A DNA stretch of 64,000 bases from Heterodera schachtii (Eukaryota; Nematoda; Chromadorea; Rhabditida; Heteroderidae): assembly GCA_023374025.1 (NCBI GenBank), contig SIJG01000046.1:1065537-1129536 (forward strand), written 5' to 3'. Position numbers and translations under genes: made by a program. A model generated the notes under the pieces. That model did not search any database and was not told where the DNA came from. It saw only the letters and a program-made list of their open reading frames with translations. Position 1 is the stretch's first letter. Every line of letters starts with the position of its first letter. This document shows positions 1 through 13,850 of this stretch, in pieces.

Positions 1-1091
1 AAATTTATTTAAAAAAATTTAATAAAAAAAATTCAAAAAATGAAAAACTAATTTACACTTGCCTTTGAAAAATGCGCTTATTTAAGTGTAAATAAATTTT
101 ATTTAAACAAGAATAGTTGTAATTTATTTAATATTTTTAGCATCTTTTGCAGATTTTAACATTCTTATGCATTTGATATTGTTGATAAATTAATTCTAAA
201 TTACGAATAAAAATATATAACTAAATAAATAATTAAATAAAATAATTAATTTATTTAAAATAATTTTTTTTTTACTTTTTCCAATTCAATTTTTGCTTAT
301 CTACAGTAAAAATTTGACAACAAAAATATTAACTATTGTTTGTTTAAATTTTTGAAAGGTTTGAATAAAATATAATTTTGGATTTAATTTCTCATTTATA
401 TATTAATTTATTTACTATAAAGCAAATCAAAGGAAAATATATTCAAATGGCAAAATATAAAAGGATTTTAAATTTATCTCGACAAAATATGATGGAGATA
501 TAGTACAAGAAAAGAATATTATTAAGATTCATAAAATATTTAAAAAAATAATTTAATAAAACAATAATAAAAAAATCTTTTTTTTTCATCAGTAATGTTC
601 ATACGCTCAGGAAAAGACATAGCCTTGAAATTATTTCAAAAATTGAAAATCATAAAATAAAAATTCTTATTTTACCATATTTGTGTAATATTTTCAATTA
701 AAAAAGTCAATTTTAAGGTTGCAAAATGACCGCCTCAATCATATTTTTGGGGTTAAAACATAAACAGGATTTTTTACCGGCTTAAAAATGATAAATTAAA
801 AAATTAAACTTCTTAAATAAATATTTAATTGAGATAATATTTTTTGTGACAATTTATAAATGGTCAAATTCTTTAAAAATGAAAATTTCCTTTTCTGACA
901 ATCTAAAAAAAAAGTCGCAGTCAGAATCTTTAAAACACAATTTACTTTATTCTGTTTTTTTTGAAAAATATTTAATTTTTTTTTTGTTGCCATATTTTTA
1001 TTTATATAAAGAAAATAAAGAATGTTTTAGTTTATTATTTTATTTCTTTTCTAATTTCATGTTCTGACACGGAGTTGTTTACCATCATAAT
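1..1091. other. AT-rich non-coding stretch, no gene seen
   Basis: Almost pure A/T sequence with many A and T runs. The only open frames (near 796-1067, both strands) are 65-73 codons, low complexity in Phe/Leu/Lys/Asn, and overlap each other on opposite strands, as expected by chance in such DNA. I see no conserved domain, splice structure or RNA gene. Confidence 0.6.
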
Positions 1092-1716
1092 TAGGGCATG
1101 AAATTATATGGAAATCCATATTTTTTTCCTGGACTATGGGAGGCCTGAAACGCAGGAAACATGTTTTTAGCTTGGTTTGAAGCTTCTAGGATGGGTTTCT
1201 AAATCCATATTTTCCATATTTTTCCATATTTCGGGATCTATGTCCATATTTTTCCATTTTTCGCATTTTTGTCCATATTTTATGTCCATATTTTGGATTT
1301 TTTCCAAAAAACCTCTATTTGAACGGCCCCTATAAACAAAAGACCGGAAAATTTTCCGAAAAAGACATTTTTTAGCAAAATTTTGTCGATAAATTGATTA
1401 AATTTAATATTTCTTAAAAATTGATTAATTTAAGTTTTTTTTTGTGTCTGTTTTCTCTAGAAATTGCTTTTTTTCTTCTCTAACTAGTTCTTATACCGTA
1501 TTTCGCCATTTTAGATGTATTTTACTAGAATTTAATGAATTTGAAGAAAATTTTGAAAATTTACCCCTAAATTTGAAAAAATTTATTTGTCCATATTTTG
1601 CAATTTTATGTCCATATTTTGAGATTTTTGCATTTTTATGTCCATATTTTGCGATTTGTTGTCCATATTTTATGGCCATATTTCGTGATTTTATATCCAT
1701 ATTTTTGGATGCCCTA
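1092..1716. mobile_element. hAT-like miniature element with CCATATTTT subterminal repeats
   Basis: The left end reads TAGGGCATG and the right end reads GATGCCCTA, forming a short terminal inverted repeat of the 5'-TAGGG type common in hAT elements. The interior holds many degenerate copies of GTCCATATTTT, from about 1203-1275 and again at 1590-1700, spaced 10-30 bp apart. There is no transposase frame, so it would be non-autonomous. I could not find a convincing 8-bp target duplication: the flanks 1084-1091 and 1717-1724 do not match. A shortened relative begins near 21779. Calling it hAT rests on the termini only. Confidence 0.5.
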
Positions 1717-4700
1717 TTATTAGTATAAAAATTGTGAAAAAATTTAAATTTAAATTTTTATTTATATTAATTTATCGCAATTAATTAATAATTTATTCGA
1801 AAAATACTATTTATATTATATCCTCATAAGAAAAATTATTTAGATGAATATAATGTTGAAAATATAAAAGAATAGATATTTATGAACGTAAATAAAACTT
1901 GGATTTTTAAAAATTATTTGAAGTTTTAATCAATCCAAATTTATTCAATTGATTATAAGATAAAATCCACGATTTATATCGCAATTTATAGATGCATCAA
2001 ATTCCCAGGGGGACGTGAAATTAAAAATTTATATAAGGTAATATATTAAAAATGGATGAAAAAGTGAGTAATATTTGCATTAAAAAATTTAAATTTCAAA
2101 AATTACTAAAAGTAAATTATAAATTTTAATTTAAAAAAAAATAAAAAATAAAATTGAAATAATTCAATAAATATACGAATAATTAAGAATATATCATAAA
2201 TTATTTAACATAATAAAATGCTTTTTGGTTTATTTAAAATTTAATGCTATTACTCAAAAAAATTGTAAAAGAAATTGACTGGAATATTAATTAAGAATTA
2301 ATTTTTTATAAACTAAGGTAAATTTCGTGATTTAAAGGACCATTATTGGACAAGAGATAAAATTAATAAAAATAAAATCAGATATAATATAAAAAAAAGA
2401 AAATTTCAAAATGAAAAATTAAATTACATAAAGTTATAGAAAATGAAAATCAAATTTCTTAAATATTTTGGGGTATATAAAATAATTTAAAAAATTTTAT
2501 ACTTTATGTTGTCACATTTCCTAAAATAAAATAATGCGAATAGATGAAATACATACAAATATTATCGGAAAAATTAAAACAAAGATATAATATTTATAAA
2601 CAATTTACTATATATTTACCAAGGATTTATTAAATTAAGTTTCATAAATATAATAAAGTCAAGCGTAAAACCGATCAAAGAATCGGATACCTGACTAGAA
2701 TATTTTAATTAACAAATAAATTATTTTTTGAAAAAATTAAAAGAAAATTACTAAAATATAATTAGATATAAATAGATAAATCTATGTTTTTATCTTTATG
2801 ATTTAGGGAACAGGATAAGAAATTATAATTTTATGACAACCTTTTGGAAATATTGAAAACTATAAATCTATATAAATATTTATAAAATAATCATAATTAC
2901 TTAAGACTTAATCAATGAAAATTATTTAAATAGAATTCCGCAATTCGAATGCATTTTTATTTTTATAATAAGAGAAATAGAACGAAAATAATTATGAATT
3001 AAAAATTAATTTATACTATTAATTTAAAAAATTATTAAAAACTGAGATTAAAGAAAACAAAAAAAAAAGTTCTTTTTGAGTAAATATAAATATAATTTCT
3101 TACCTTTGTTCATGATAATGTTTTCATATGACTTTATAAAAAGTACAAATACAAAATATTGATTTTATATATATAAAAAGTAAAGTATCAAAGTGTACAT
3201 AAATTTTACAGAATTAATAGCATAAAAAAGATTTAATGACCATAAAAATATTATTTAATTTAGTTCATATAGATATAAAGAAAACATATATACATAAAAA
3301 ATAAAATAAATTAAAAAAAATATATATATAATCTCTTAAAAATTAATACTCTTTAAATTATTATTTTTTGTTTATTTAATGGAAATTATTTTAAATACAT
3401 AAATTATTAATAAATTAGTTCACTGACAGAAAAACGTGACTCTCAAGCATGAGAACGCGTTATATTAATCAGATAAACAAAAAAAACGATTTTATTAAAA
3501 CATTGACCACTTCTGTCGCTAAAAAGATGAGAAAGCAAAAATGTTTAATTTAAACAATAAATCTAATTAAATACATTTAAATATTCTAGAAAGAGGCGCA
3601 TAATTTTGTCAGCACATGCAACAGAACGCTAGGGAGCAGTTAAATTTAAAAAAATAGAAAAAATTAATTTCTCAAAACTATTCATATGTTTATTAAAGTA
3701 ATATCAATTGAAAACAAAAAAGAACATTTATATTATTTTTGTTTTTGCTAAGAAATATTAAATGATATGAATACCTTTAGGATGATTTTTTTATGATTAT
3801 TTTATATTAAACGAAAAAATAAAATGATTAAATTATATTATATTATATTCTTATTGCGTGATATTACTATAAAGTATTCGAATATTCATTTTTAAAACAT
3901 TAATCCAATAATTATTTAAAGAAACTTGTATGATTTTTTATATTCATTTAATCGTTTCCCATTTATAATAACCAAATGTTTAAATAAATATTTGTGAATT
4001 TATATAAATTTTATTTAAGTTTAATTTATAAATTACCTTAATTTTGATAAAATATAATTACTTTTTATAATTTCTTTGAAATTATTAAGAGACTTATCAG
4101 CCTTGATGCTAAGAAAAAGCAATTTTCGTAATGTTTTATTGTTTTTTTAAATTTGTTCTTTATGAATTTCAATTAAAATTGCAAAATATTAGAAAATATA
4201 TTAGTTGTAATGAAAAATAAATAGATTTTTTAATTATATTTTATTTATTTCTTGTTCATTTCGTACCTACATGCTCCATCTGCGGGTGAAAATATTTTTT
4301 AATTAACTTCTCACAATCCACCTCCATTTTTCAAATTTTCAAAAAACCATCAGCCAAAAAACCATCCCCTGAAAATTAATTTTTCCATTTTTAAATAAAA
4401 ATAATATAATTTTCAAAAAATAATAATTTTTAATTTAATTTTTTGTCAGTTCTCAGATGATAAGTTCATTGAAGATTATTAATTTAGATTAATAAATATT
4501 TAAATGGATAATAATGTCAAATCTTTTTTATTTCATTCATTTTAATTCCTAAATATTTTTTATTAACTTTTAGTAGATTTCTTTATCCCATAATGACTTT
4601 TATTTTATTTAAAATTAATTTGGCGAAGTTTTTATAATGTATATGAATGAATTACTGTTTGCGTCAATTTAATTAATTTTTAATTATTTTCCTTTTAATG

Positions 4701-5577
4701 TTTTAAATTGTTATTCTTCCATTTCATGTTGTGTTTCCCATTTGAGCTAAATACATAGGTTTTCTGCATGTGAATATTTGTAAAAATAATTTATAAAGTT
4801 AATCTAAAAATTTAAATTTGCCTTTTCAATTTTTTTTCTATTTGCATTATTAATTATAATATATTTTTTGAGTAATAATTATAGCACCAATTTAGAAAAA
4901 ATAATTTAAAGAAAATGAAAAGAAAATTATTTTTTTTAAATCTTTGTATTTTGCTGATCATTAATTTTCTCATTTTGAAAAATGTAAAAAGATATATTTA
5001 TGCTTTATTTTGGTTTTTAAAATATTTATAAAGAAATATATTTTCAAAATTCGGTATTATTTTTAAAAAATAAGTAATTACTTTTTTGTTTCTTTTTTTA
5101 ACTTGTGTTTTTTAATTTTCCATGTGCTGCTACTTCAAAGGAAGCAGATTTTGTTGTAGATGTCAAACTTGTTTTTTGGCAATATTTTTTCAACATTTTA
5201 TATTGATGTATTACATATTATTACTTTTAATAGAATGTTTCACCTTTTTTAATCCTGGGAAAAGAACATTTTGACATTTAATTGGTTTTATTTTTATGCT
5301 TATTACTTTTATGAAAATTTATCAAGAAATATATAAAAATTATATATTTAAACCGAAATTTGGACCATTTTTACTTAAAACCGAGTGTCATTTTCGATAT
5401 GTTAAAAATTGATGAGATTTTGTATTGTAAAGGATCATTTAAAATTTTGTTTTAAATTTTTATTCTCTTGAAATCAACTCAGCATTGACTATTTTAATTA
5501 TTTTCTTGCCAAGCTAAAACAAATTGAGAAGATTTGGCAAACCGTTTTTTTAACTTTTTAATTTTCCTTGAAGGTGC

Positions 5578-5596
5578 GATGCGCCCGAATAATTTT
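5578..5596 (+). repeat. Isolated GATGCGCCCGAATAATTT word, copy 1
   Basis: The word GATGCGCCCGAATAATTT occurs here and again near 6461-6478 in the same orientation, inside DNA that is otherwise nearly all A/T. An 18-base match with seven G/C positions is unlikely by chance in this background. It may be a remnant of a dispersed element; no function is visible. Confidence 0.35.
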
Positions 5597-6954
5597 AATG
5601 GATTTTCATTTACGAATAAATTTATATATATGTAAATATATTTAAATTGCTTTCAACAAATATTTAAGATAGATTAATTTATTCAGTTTACTCCATCAAT
5701 AATTGAGATTAATCATTTGTCAAACTGAAGTAGTCATTAAATTTGGTTTTGAAATTATTTTAAGGTTTAAATTTGAATTGTTTAAATTAAGCATCGAAAT
5801 TTATTATTCATATAATATTTTAATCTTGTCCAATATGAGTTTTGCTGATTGAATACCTATATAAGCGCCAAAACTCATTTTTTATAATAAAATATTTATT
5901 TTAGCAATGATAAATTTAAATAAATATTTTCTATTATTTTTATAGTTAATGTTAATAATTTTATTGCAAAATATTTGAGTTTTGAAGAATTAATTTTATA
6001 ATTAGAAATTAGCAAAACATATCCTTTTTAATAAATTTATTTATTGTTTATAAAAAGTGTTTTTCTTTCTTAATTTTATTTGTTTAAAAATACAATTAAT
6101 GTTTTTTAATTTATTATTCAAATTGTATTAATAAAATAAAGGATTCGTACAATAATAGTATACATATTTTAAGCCGAATAAATAATTTCTTTAAAGCCAT
6201 TTGAGAAGGTTTTATAACAATTTATGATTTTTTTTATGCTCTAATATAGACAAATAATAAAGTTTACTTTTAAATATCTCTTATTTTTATTTTATTTTTT
6301 TCAATAATTATTCTCGCTGTTTTTATTGTAAGAAATATATTTAAATTTATGATTTATTATTTCTTTCTTAAAATTTTTAATGTTAATCTAACTTTATTTT
6401 GAATTATATTTTTTTTCATAAATTACTTTATAAGAGAAAGTGTCTATTCAGAGATGGCGTGATGCGCCCGAATAATTTTTGTTTTTTTAATATTATATAA
6501 AACTATTAATTCTTTATTCAACTAATTATTTTTTGATCTTGCCCAATCCACGTCATATTCTGCCCTTTTCATGGAAGTTTTATCATATGTTTTATTATTA
6601 AACCATTAATTCTAAAATATATTTATTAATCTCCCTTAAAATTATAAAGATTCTGTTAAATAATTTTGCCTTAATTAAAATTTTTATTTTGAATAGATTA
6701 GTTCAATAATTTTAAAATTTTTTAGAGTTTTAATACTTTTTTAAATTCAAATTATTTTATATTTTTAATTTGTTTTTATTTAAATTAAACGTATAAAATT
6801 CTCTTTCCCAATAATATTTTCTATCTTTTGGGATGCTTCGTGTATTGCGGTCATTGCAGCATTGTGAATGCCAATACTCTTACATTTATTTAATAATTTT
6901 GCTCTGCTCATTAATTTAAGCTAATATTGTTACTCCAATTAAAAGTAAAATTAA

Positions 6955-7060
6955 CATGCATGTTCCGGACACGCATGCATCCTCGCGAAGCCTGTGGACA
7001 TCACATTCCAGCGATGCGGCGAAGCCGCGTCCCATAGCGCGACAGCGCTTTAAACAACCC
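6955..7060. repeat. Small GC-rich island with hairpin words
   Basis: A roughly 100-bp patch of balanced composition in the desert. It contains the self-complementary words GCGGCGAAGCCGC and AGCGCGACAGCGCT, plus the palindrome ATGCAT. The GNCGAAGCNGC style resembles the hairpins of the Helitron-like elements at 11893 and 42425, so it may be a relic of that kind. The terminal signature CTAG was not found. Confidence 0.3.
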
Positions 7061-10000
7061 ATTAATGCAATTAAAGTTTTGTCTGTTATAAAACGTTAAC
7101 AAACTAAATCAAAACTATAACCTTTATTTTATATATCAAAATAATTTTGATTTTAATTATGTTATAGTTTAATTTAAAGCTTAATAGGCTGTTATTGTTA
7201 CTATTAATATACTCTTTCAGAAAAGGCATTTCGTTTTTATAATATTTAATTTAGATTGTACTGTTACTAATTATTATAAAATATTGTAAAATTAAGTGTT
7301 GAAATTAAAACCAAAATGACTTCAATATTAAAGTGAGAAACAAACTAAATAATTAATAATTTTTAAAGTTTTCTCGAATAGACTATATTTATAACAAAAT
7401 TCTTGTTAAGAAAAATAACTAAGTTTAAGTTATTAATTTTTAATAAAATATATAATGTTTTTTTATTTTTGTGCTGTTTTAATAATTTTATTTATTATTT
7501 TCAAGTTTAATATTGGTCTCATTAATGAAATTTTTTTGTTACAATTTTTTTTGATAAAAAATTTGTTAATAATTAAAATTACATTTTTTAATATTTAAGT
7601 TAATTTAAATAAATATTCCATTTTCTATATTATTTTTTGTAAACGATTAAAATTTTTTAAATTTTATATTTTTGCTTTATAATTTTCAGTTCTTTTAAAA
7701 ATTTTATTATTATTTACTTGTTTAATATTAGTCTCATAGTATTGCTTGCTTAGCTACAAATCTTTTTAATTTTTATTCTCGACAAAAACGCCTCCTATAA
7801 ACGCTTTCGTTGCAGCCAGTTTATCATTTCTTCTTTTCGATTCAAGGAGTTAAAGTTAAATATTATTTTGCTTAAATTTATGACTCTTTTTATTTGAATA
7901 TTTGAATTATTTTTATTAAAAACAAAAAAATTTAAACTTTTTAGTCAATTTTTTTAAATTGACAATGTAAATAAATTTTTATTGAATTAAAATGTTTATT
8001 TAATAATGTTTAAAACATTTTAAATAAATTATAAACTCATTTATTTTTCCTGGTTTATATTAACATTTTTAGGATTATTTTCATTTTAAGATTATTTTTT
8101 TCTTCTTCAGTATTTGAATTTTTGAATTTTTGTTTTTCAATTATATTATAAAAATATTAAATTTGGAAATAAGGTAAATTAAACAAATAATTGAATTATT
8201 CTATAAAAATATAGTTTAAGTTAGACAAAAAAATAACAAAAAATGTTAAAAATTATTCGATTACAAAGCTCGGCGTATATTTTTTATTTGAATTTTTTAA
8301 ATATTTATTTAAGGAATTTGATGTATTATAAACAAAATTCGAAAAAAATGTTATTTATCTTTTTCATTTTGCTCTAAAAAATCATTATTTCTTATTTTAA
8401 GCACATTTTTAAAAGAAATTAGAAAACAAAACCGATTTTGGAATTCGGGACCAAAGAGGGAGCTCATGGTTTTTGAGTGGAAAAATTTATTCATTCAACA
8501 ATTGTTAATAAATTCACTCTTTGGTTAATTTTAATATATTTGCAATATTTTTTAATTATTATAAATTTTAAAATTTTATTAATAAACATGTATTTAACTC
8601 AGCAAAACAAGCTTCCGTCAAGAAATTTAATTTTTTATTTATAAAATTGTTTTAAAGTATGAAAAGGAATAATACAATAATTAAAATTAATTCCTAATTT
8701 TTCACTTTGAATTTCTTCTTTTTGTCGCTAAAGGGATTTCCTGTATTTTATTTTTATTTAGAGATTCATTTTGAACTAAATACGAATGATATTGAAAGTA
8801 ATTAATAATATTTTAATTTTAAATTTTTCTTATTTTTATTAATTGTATATTTTTTACCAATTATTTATTTCATTTAATCATTTAAAAAAATCAGGATTCT
8901 ATATATTTGAATATTAGTCTTATTTATTTACATTAATATTAGATATTTAAGCAAAATAGTTTTTGCAATTATCTAATTTATCTTTTAATTTATTGCGTTT
9001 TTAAGTCTTTACATTTTTTAATAAAATTTTAACAATTTTTGTTAATCATTGTTTAAAAATGTAAGTGTTTTTTTTGCACTTAATTTTTTAATTATATATT
9101 TTTTATTTTCTTAAAAAGTTTATAATTAATGGATAATTTCAAAATAAATATTTTTTATTTAATATTCTCTCGTTCTAGCGAAGATTTCGTGGCGTAAGCT
9201 AGGATTATTATTCAATTAATTTATAAATTTTAAGATTATTTTTATTGAAATTCGAGATGATATAAAATAAGTAAATTAAACAAAAATAAATACATAATAA
9301 ATTTTAAATAACTTTAAAATTATATAATTTTCTATTATTTATTTTAGCTTAAATTGAAATTTACAATTTTATTCGTATAAAAATCGCTAAATTTTTTAAA
9401 GGAAGAAATATAAACTCTATTTAAAAACACAAAAATAAAAATTTTGCTAAAGATATTTTTAAAAATAATTTGTTCTTTTATTAATTGAGCATGTTTATTC
9501 TTGTAAAACACCAAGCAAAAGCTTTAAACCGGTCGTGATATTTATATAGAAGCAGATAAATAAAAAAAAATAAAACACAAAAAAATAATTTAAGACGTGA
9601 AAAGAAAAAGAAGCGCAAAAATAAACAAATTTATTAAAGTAAATAAAATTGTATTTTTTATAATCTTATTCATTTTCTTTATTTTATCTTTTTAAATTCT
9701 TCAATATTGAAAATTATTATAAAAAATAATAAATTTAATAATTTTAAACATTTAATTATTTAAATTTTTTAATATTTTTTTAATGATTTTACATCTAATT
9801 CTTGTATTTTTGCTGTTGATTTTAAAATAAATATATAAATATGCAAAAGCCACTTATTATTTATTTTTATATACTTTGATAAAAGCTCCATAAAAACTTT
9901 CATAATTTAAATTTTAAACAAAATATGTGATAAAAACAGGCAAAAGTTATTAAAAACATATCTTTATAATCATTATAATTTAAAATATTAAGTAAATTAA

Positions 10001-11892
10001 AATGTCACCTATAAATAAATACAATAAAAACTTCATAAGAATAAAAATTCTCAAATCTATTAATTTTATCTATTTCTGTAAGGGTTTCTATCTGTCTTCA
10101 TTTATCAGGTTTGTCTTGATTTAGAGGTAGTTAAGAAGATTTGTTTTGACTTCCTTTAACATATTATAAATTTAAAATTTATGGCATAATGTCACTATTT
10201 TATCAAGAAATATTAGATTGATGCCAGAATTCGCAAATCAGAACGAAGCTAAAAAAAATTTTCCGGTAGCACCTATCAGAAACACCCTATCTCCCCTCGC
10301 CCATTTCTCAAAAGTTTTTCGGAAAAATGTTTCGAAAAATTGTTAAAAATCTGATTTTTTTTAATAATTTGAATTTTCATATTGTATTTATTTTTTTAAT
10401 CTCTAGTGGAAATAATTTAAGGTAAAGTATATTTTTATATTATTTTACAGTGAACTTATTTAATTCATGATGACTTGAATTTTTCTTAATATATTTTTAT
10501 ATTTTAGCATAAAAGCTCGATAAATGCAAAATCGGCAAATAACTCTAAAGTTTTATTTTAAAAAATATATTTTTTAGAAAATAAAAAATAATTCTTCGAA
10601 TGTTAATGATTAAAATTAATAAATATTGTAAAATAAAATTCTGACATATATTTGGATTTTTAGTACATTATATGTTTTCATTTATTATATTATAATTTAA
10701 AAACGGAATTTTAATCAAAATTTTACTTATTTAGTTGTATCAAAAACTGAGATACTAATATCTGCAAAGGTAACATATAGAGAATCGAATAAGATTAAAA
10801 ACAAATATTATTTTTCATTACTTTTTCAATAATATAACAATAAAACAATGATAGGTTGAATGCTATTTTGCAAAAGACCCAAATAAATTCATCATATGTC
10901 AGATGTCAACCCACGAAATCAGGCATTCTATCATTTGTCACCTTTTGTCAAAATTGGGTCTAAATTAAGAGAATAATCTGGAAAACTTTTATTAAATTGC
11001 TTTATTGAATTATGCTTTTTAATTAATTTATTTAAACAATTTTAAATTAAACTGTAATTCTTAATTTCTTCGTTTATTCAATCACAGATAAATTTAAAAA
11101 ATTATACCTTTTCAATAGTAATTCTAGAAATAAATACTCTACTTATGAAAAAATAATTTTAAATTTTAAATTATGTATTAATATTTATTTTAGCAAATTT
11201 TTTAGGATCCGGCACACATTCCCTGAAAAACTTAATATCTTTATTTAAAAAAATTAATTGGCAAGAGTTTTGGAAATACAATATTGCAAACCTCAAAGGA
11301 AACAAATATTAATGTATTAAATATTATAAATGATATTAGCATAACTATATAAAAACACAATATAAACTATAATTTATATCAAAAAATTTAAATTAATCTA
11401 TAAATGATATTATAATTTATAAATATTCTATTGAATATGAAATAATTAACACAGAGATGATTACATGAAGGAAATTTTAAATTAGCCCGATAGACATGAT
11501 TTTTGAGGATAAAAATAAATAAGTTAAAGTTTTTTGTAAAAAATATTATGAATTTTTAGGAATAAATGACCAAGAAAAAACCGATAAAAAATTGTTTATT
11601 AATGAATTTCAACAAGAAATATCAAAATATTAAATAGATTTTAATTGATTATATATGTAACTAAATACCCCAAAAAGTTTAAACGGATTTTGAAAATAAA
11701 AAATCACGTTCAGTCTTTTTTGAAAATAATAAAAAATATATATTAAAAACACAACATATCTTATTTTTTGATTTTTCGATTAAATAATATTTATTCAAAT
11801 AAATGGAAATCTAATCTCAAAATATTTTGAAACCAATATAATAATACTCAATTTTAAAGATTTAAAAAATTGCAAATATAAGTTTAATTTAA

Positions 11893-12395
11893 CTAGCGGG
11901 TGCGTGAACCGTTGGCATTTTAGCTGGGAAAAAGCGCTTGGCGCTTCTTGAGCTTCGCTACCTAGATAAGCTATCAGGTTGTGAAGAGATTTGGAATTTT
12001 TAAAATATTATCAGCGATTTTTAGGCCGCTTCGCGGCCTCGAACGGGCGCTTCGCGCCCGTTTCTAATGACGGGGAAAGAGGTACAACGGTGAATAGAAG
12101 AGGTACAACAGTGATTAGAAGAGGTACAACAGTGATTAGAAGAGGTACAACAATGATTATGAGAAGTACAACGCTGATTAGAAGAGATACACAGAGAAGA
12201 TGTAGAAAAGATGTAAAACAGTGATTAGAAGAGGTACAACAGAAAAGTGTTATAAAAAGAGGTAAAACAGTGATTAGAAGAGGTACAACAGTGATCAAAA
12301 GAGGACAACAAAGATTATAAGGAGTACAACACTGATTAGAAAAGGTACAAAAGTGAATAGAAGAGGTACAATAGTGATTAGAAGAGGCTTAAAAA
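11893..12395 (-). mobile_element. Helitron-like non-autonomous element (3' end at left)
   Basis: Read on the minus strand, this ends CGCACCCGCTAG followed by T, which fits the CTRR-T 3' terminus of Helitrons. Just inside lie GC-rich palindromes (GGCCGCTTCGCGGCC at about 12022; GGGCGCTTCGCGCCC at about 12045) and the word CTAGGTAGCGAAGCTC on the minus strand. The same terminal segment, hairpins and adjoining 21-bp minisatellite recur in the opposite orientation at 42425-42862. There is no Rep/helicase frame. The 5' (TC) end was not identified, so the outer boundary near 12395 is approximate. Inferring a Helitron from one terminus and hairpins is reasonable but unproven. Confidence 0.5.
12074..12390. 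repeat. 21-bp minisatellite inside the Helitron-like element
   Basis: About fifteen tandem, partly degenerate copies of a 21-bp unit, AGAAGAGGTACAACAGTGAT plus one base. The first five copies are regular and later ones have indels. The unit reads open in one frame as a repeated Arg-Gly-Thr-Thr-Val motif, which explains the spurious 77-codon frame at 11991-12224. The same unit appears in inverse orientation at 42425-42535. Confidence 0.8.
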
Positions 12396-12547
12396 ACATG
12401 AAATTCTTTATTTAAAAAATAATAATTAATTTTTCATAAATTCTATTATTTTATTAATTTATAAAAGTTTAAATTATAAACATTGAAAATAATCCAAAAA
12501 TTCATATAAAATTAATGTACACAGTCAGGATTCGAACTCCCCCCCCC

Positions 12548-12581
12548 CCTCAGAATCCCCAATCACACGGGGATTCTGAGG
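12548..12581. repeat. Perfect 13-bp inverted repeat after a C-tract
   Basis: CCTCAGAATCCCC at 12548-12560 pairs perfectly with GGGGATTCTGAGG at 12569-12581 across an 8-base loop. A run of C residues precedes it at 12539-12549. The stem could form a stable hairpin on either strand. No poly-T follows closely enough to suggest a Pol III terminator, and the adjacent GATTCGAACTCC only superficially resembles a tRNA T-arm. Confidence 0.6.
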
Positions 12582-13099
12582 CCTTGACGATGTCATAACT
12601 GAAATCTGATTACATATTCGTGATCAGCGACCTAAAATAGCCCTAAAGACATGTTTTTGGAACATTTTATGTGAAAAATTTTTTTCACTCAAAAATCCTG
12701 GTCACCCCCCTATGGCCCCGAATCCCAAAATCACTTTTATTTTTGTAACAATTCGTAAGAAAGTGATCAAATAAAATTTGTATAATAGAGCAAAAAATTG
12801 CGGATTTTGGTAGTATTTTATTTTTCCTGAATGTCTTTTCAGAACCGAGGTATAAATTTTTTTCTGAAAATTCGAGTTTTTCCAGAAATTCTGGATTAAC
12901 TTTTTTTGATTTCAAGATAAAAATATCAAATAAATCCCATAAAATTCTCCTTATTTTTCTCTATTTTAAAAGCTTTATTGCATGAAAATTGACTTAACCT
13001 GAGGTTAGTTATGGATTTTCAAATATTTGCACAAATTTCCAAGGTCAAAAAAATTGAAAATTCGATTTTTAAAAAATTCCAATAATTATGAAACTTAAA

Positions 13100-13850
13100 A
13101 TAAACATCATATTCGTGCTTAGCACCTTATTTTACCCCAGAAAAATATTTTTCACTCCCCTTTTGGCCCAAAAAAAATTTTTTGAAAAATTCTAGGGGGC
13201 CTAGCTCGGAATTTTTTGAAATTTTTCGGACATGAAGTGTACCATTCGATAGAGTTTAAAAAGCTCTACAATTTTGCTCTATGGCCATTTTTGGCTAAAA
13301 CCAACCCTTAAAGAGTTATGGGCCCGGGACTCAAATGTCCCGCTTAGGCCAAAAAAATTTTCTATTTCCGGGAAAAAACCGAAATTTTTCCGAAAAAAAT
13401 ACCAGTCGATAGAGCTCGAAAAACTGCTTCCCAAAAGTGGTCTCCGTTTTCCCGGGAAAAATCAGCAAAAAATCTAAAAATTCAAAAACCCCAAAACCTA
13501 CTTTTAAGCCTAACTCAAAAAATTTTGAAAATTTTCGAAATTTTAAAATCTGGAGAAATCGAGCTTATTGAACTCTACAATAAGTCTGCTGGTCACCTCC
13601 CGCTCAGATCAAAGCCTAATGAGTTATTCAACGGGGACTGAGTCGGACAAAGTTGGTACTGAAAATTTGCCAATTTCTGCAGCCTTCCCTATTGCAGATA
13701 GAGGCCTGGAATTTTTTTTGTTTTTTAGAAAACACTTCAACTTGTCCCCCTCCCAGCAGACTTTTTTTGATTTGAGTTTTAGAAAAAAAGTTATGGACCC
13801 TCAACCGCAAGCAAAAACGGAAAATCGGTCCCTGGTACTCAGTTAATGAA
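13100..13850. repeat. GC-richer dispersed-repeat-like patch
   Basis: Composition is clearly less A/T-rich than its surroundings. It contains runs such as GGGCCCGGGACTC, repeated TTTTCGAAAA-like words, and two related statements of the word TCGATAGAG (near 13246 and 13396). Short overlapping frames exist on both strands, but none has a recognisable domain. The texture resembles a decayed repeat rather than a gene. I cannot assign a family. Confidence 0.35.

Larger units (their letters stand above)
1717..11892. other. AT-rich gene desert
   Basis: About 10 kb with no open frame worth calling and no recognisable protein domain. A and T homopolymer runs are pervasive, and the plus strand is visibly T-rich from about 4 to 10 kb. 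The only departures are a word shared between 5578 and 6460, a GC-rich patch near 6955-7060, and a slightly GC-richer patch near 10255-10320. No tRNA-like cloverleaf was recognised. Confidence 0.6.

Noticed and set aside
12060..12390. Regular repeats that might suggest a CRISPR array
   Set aside because: The units are contiguous 21-bp tandem repeats with no unique spacers, in a eukaryotic context.
12500..12600. Possible minus-strand tRNA (GGAGTTCGAATCC-like T-arm next to a strong hairpin)
   Set aside because: The putative T-stem bases do not pair, the C-run breaks the fold, and no acceptor, D or anticodon arm can be laid out at tRNA spacing.
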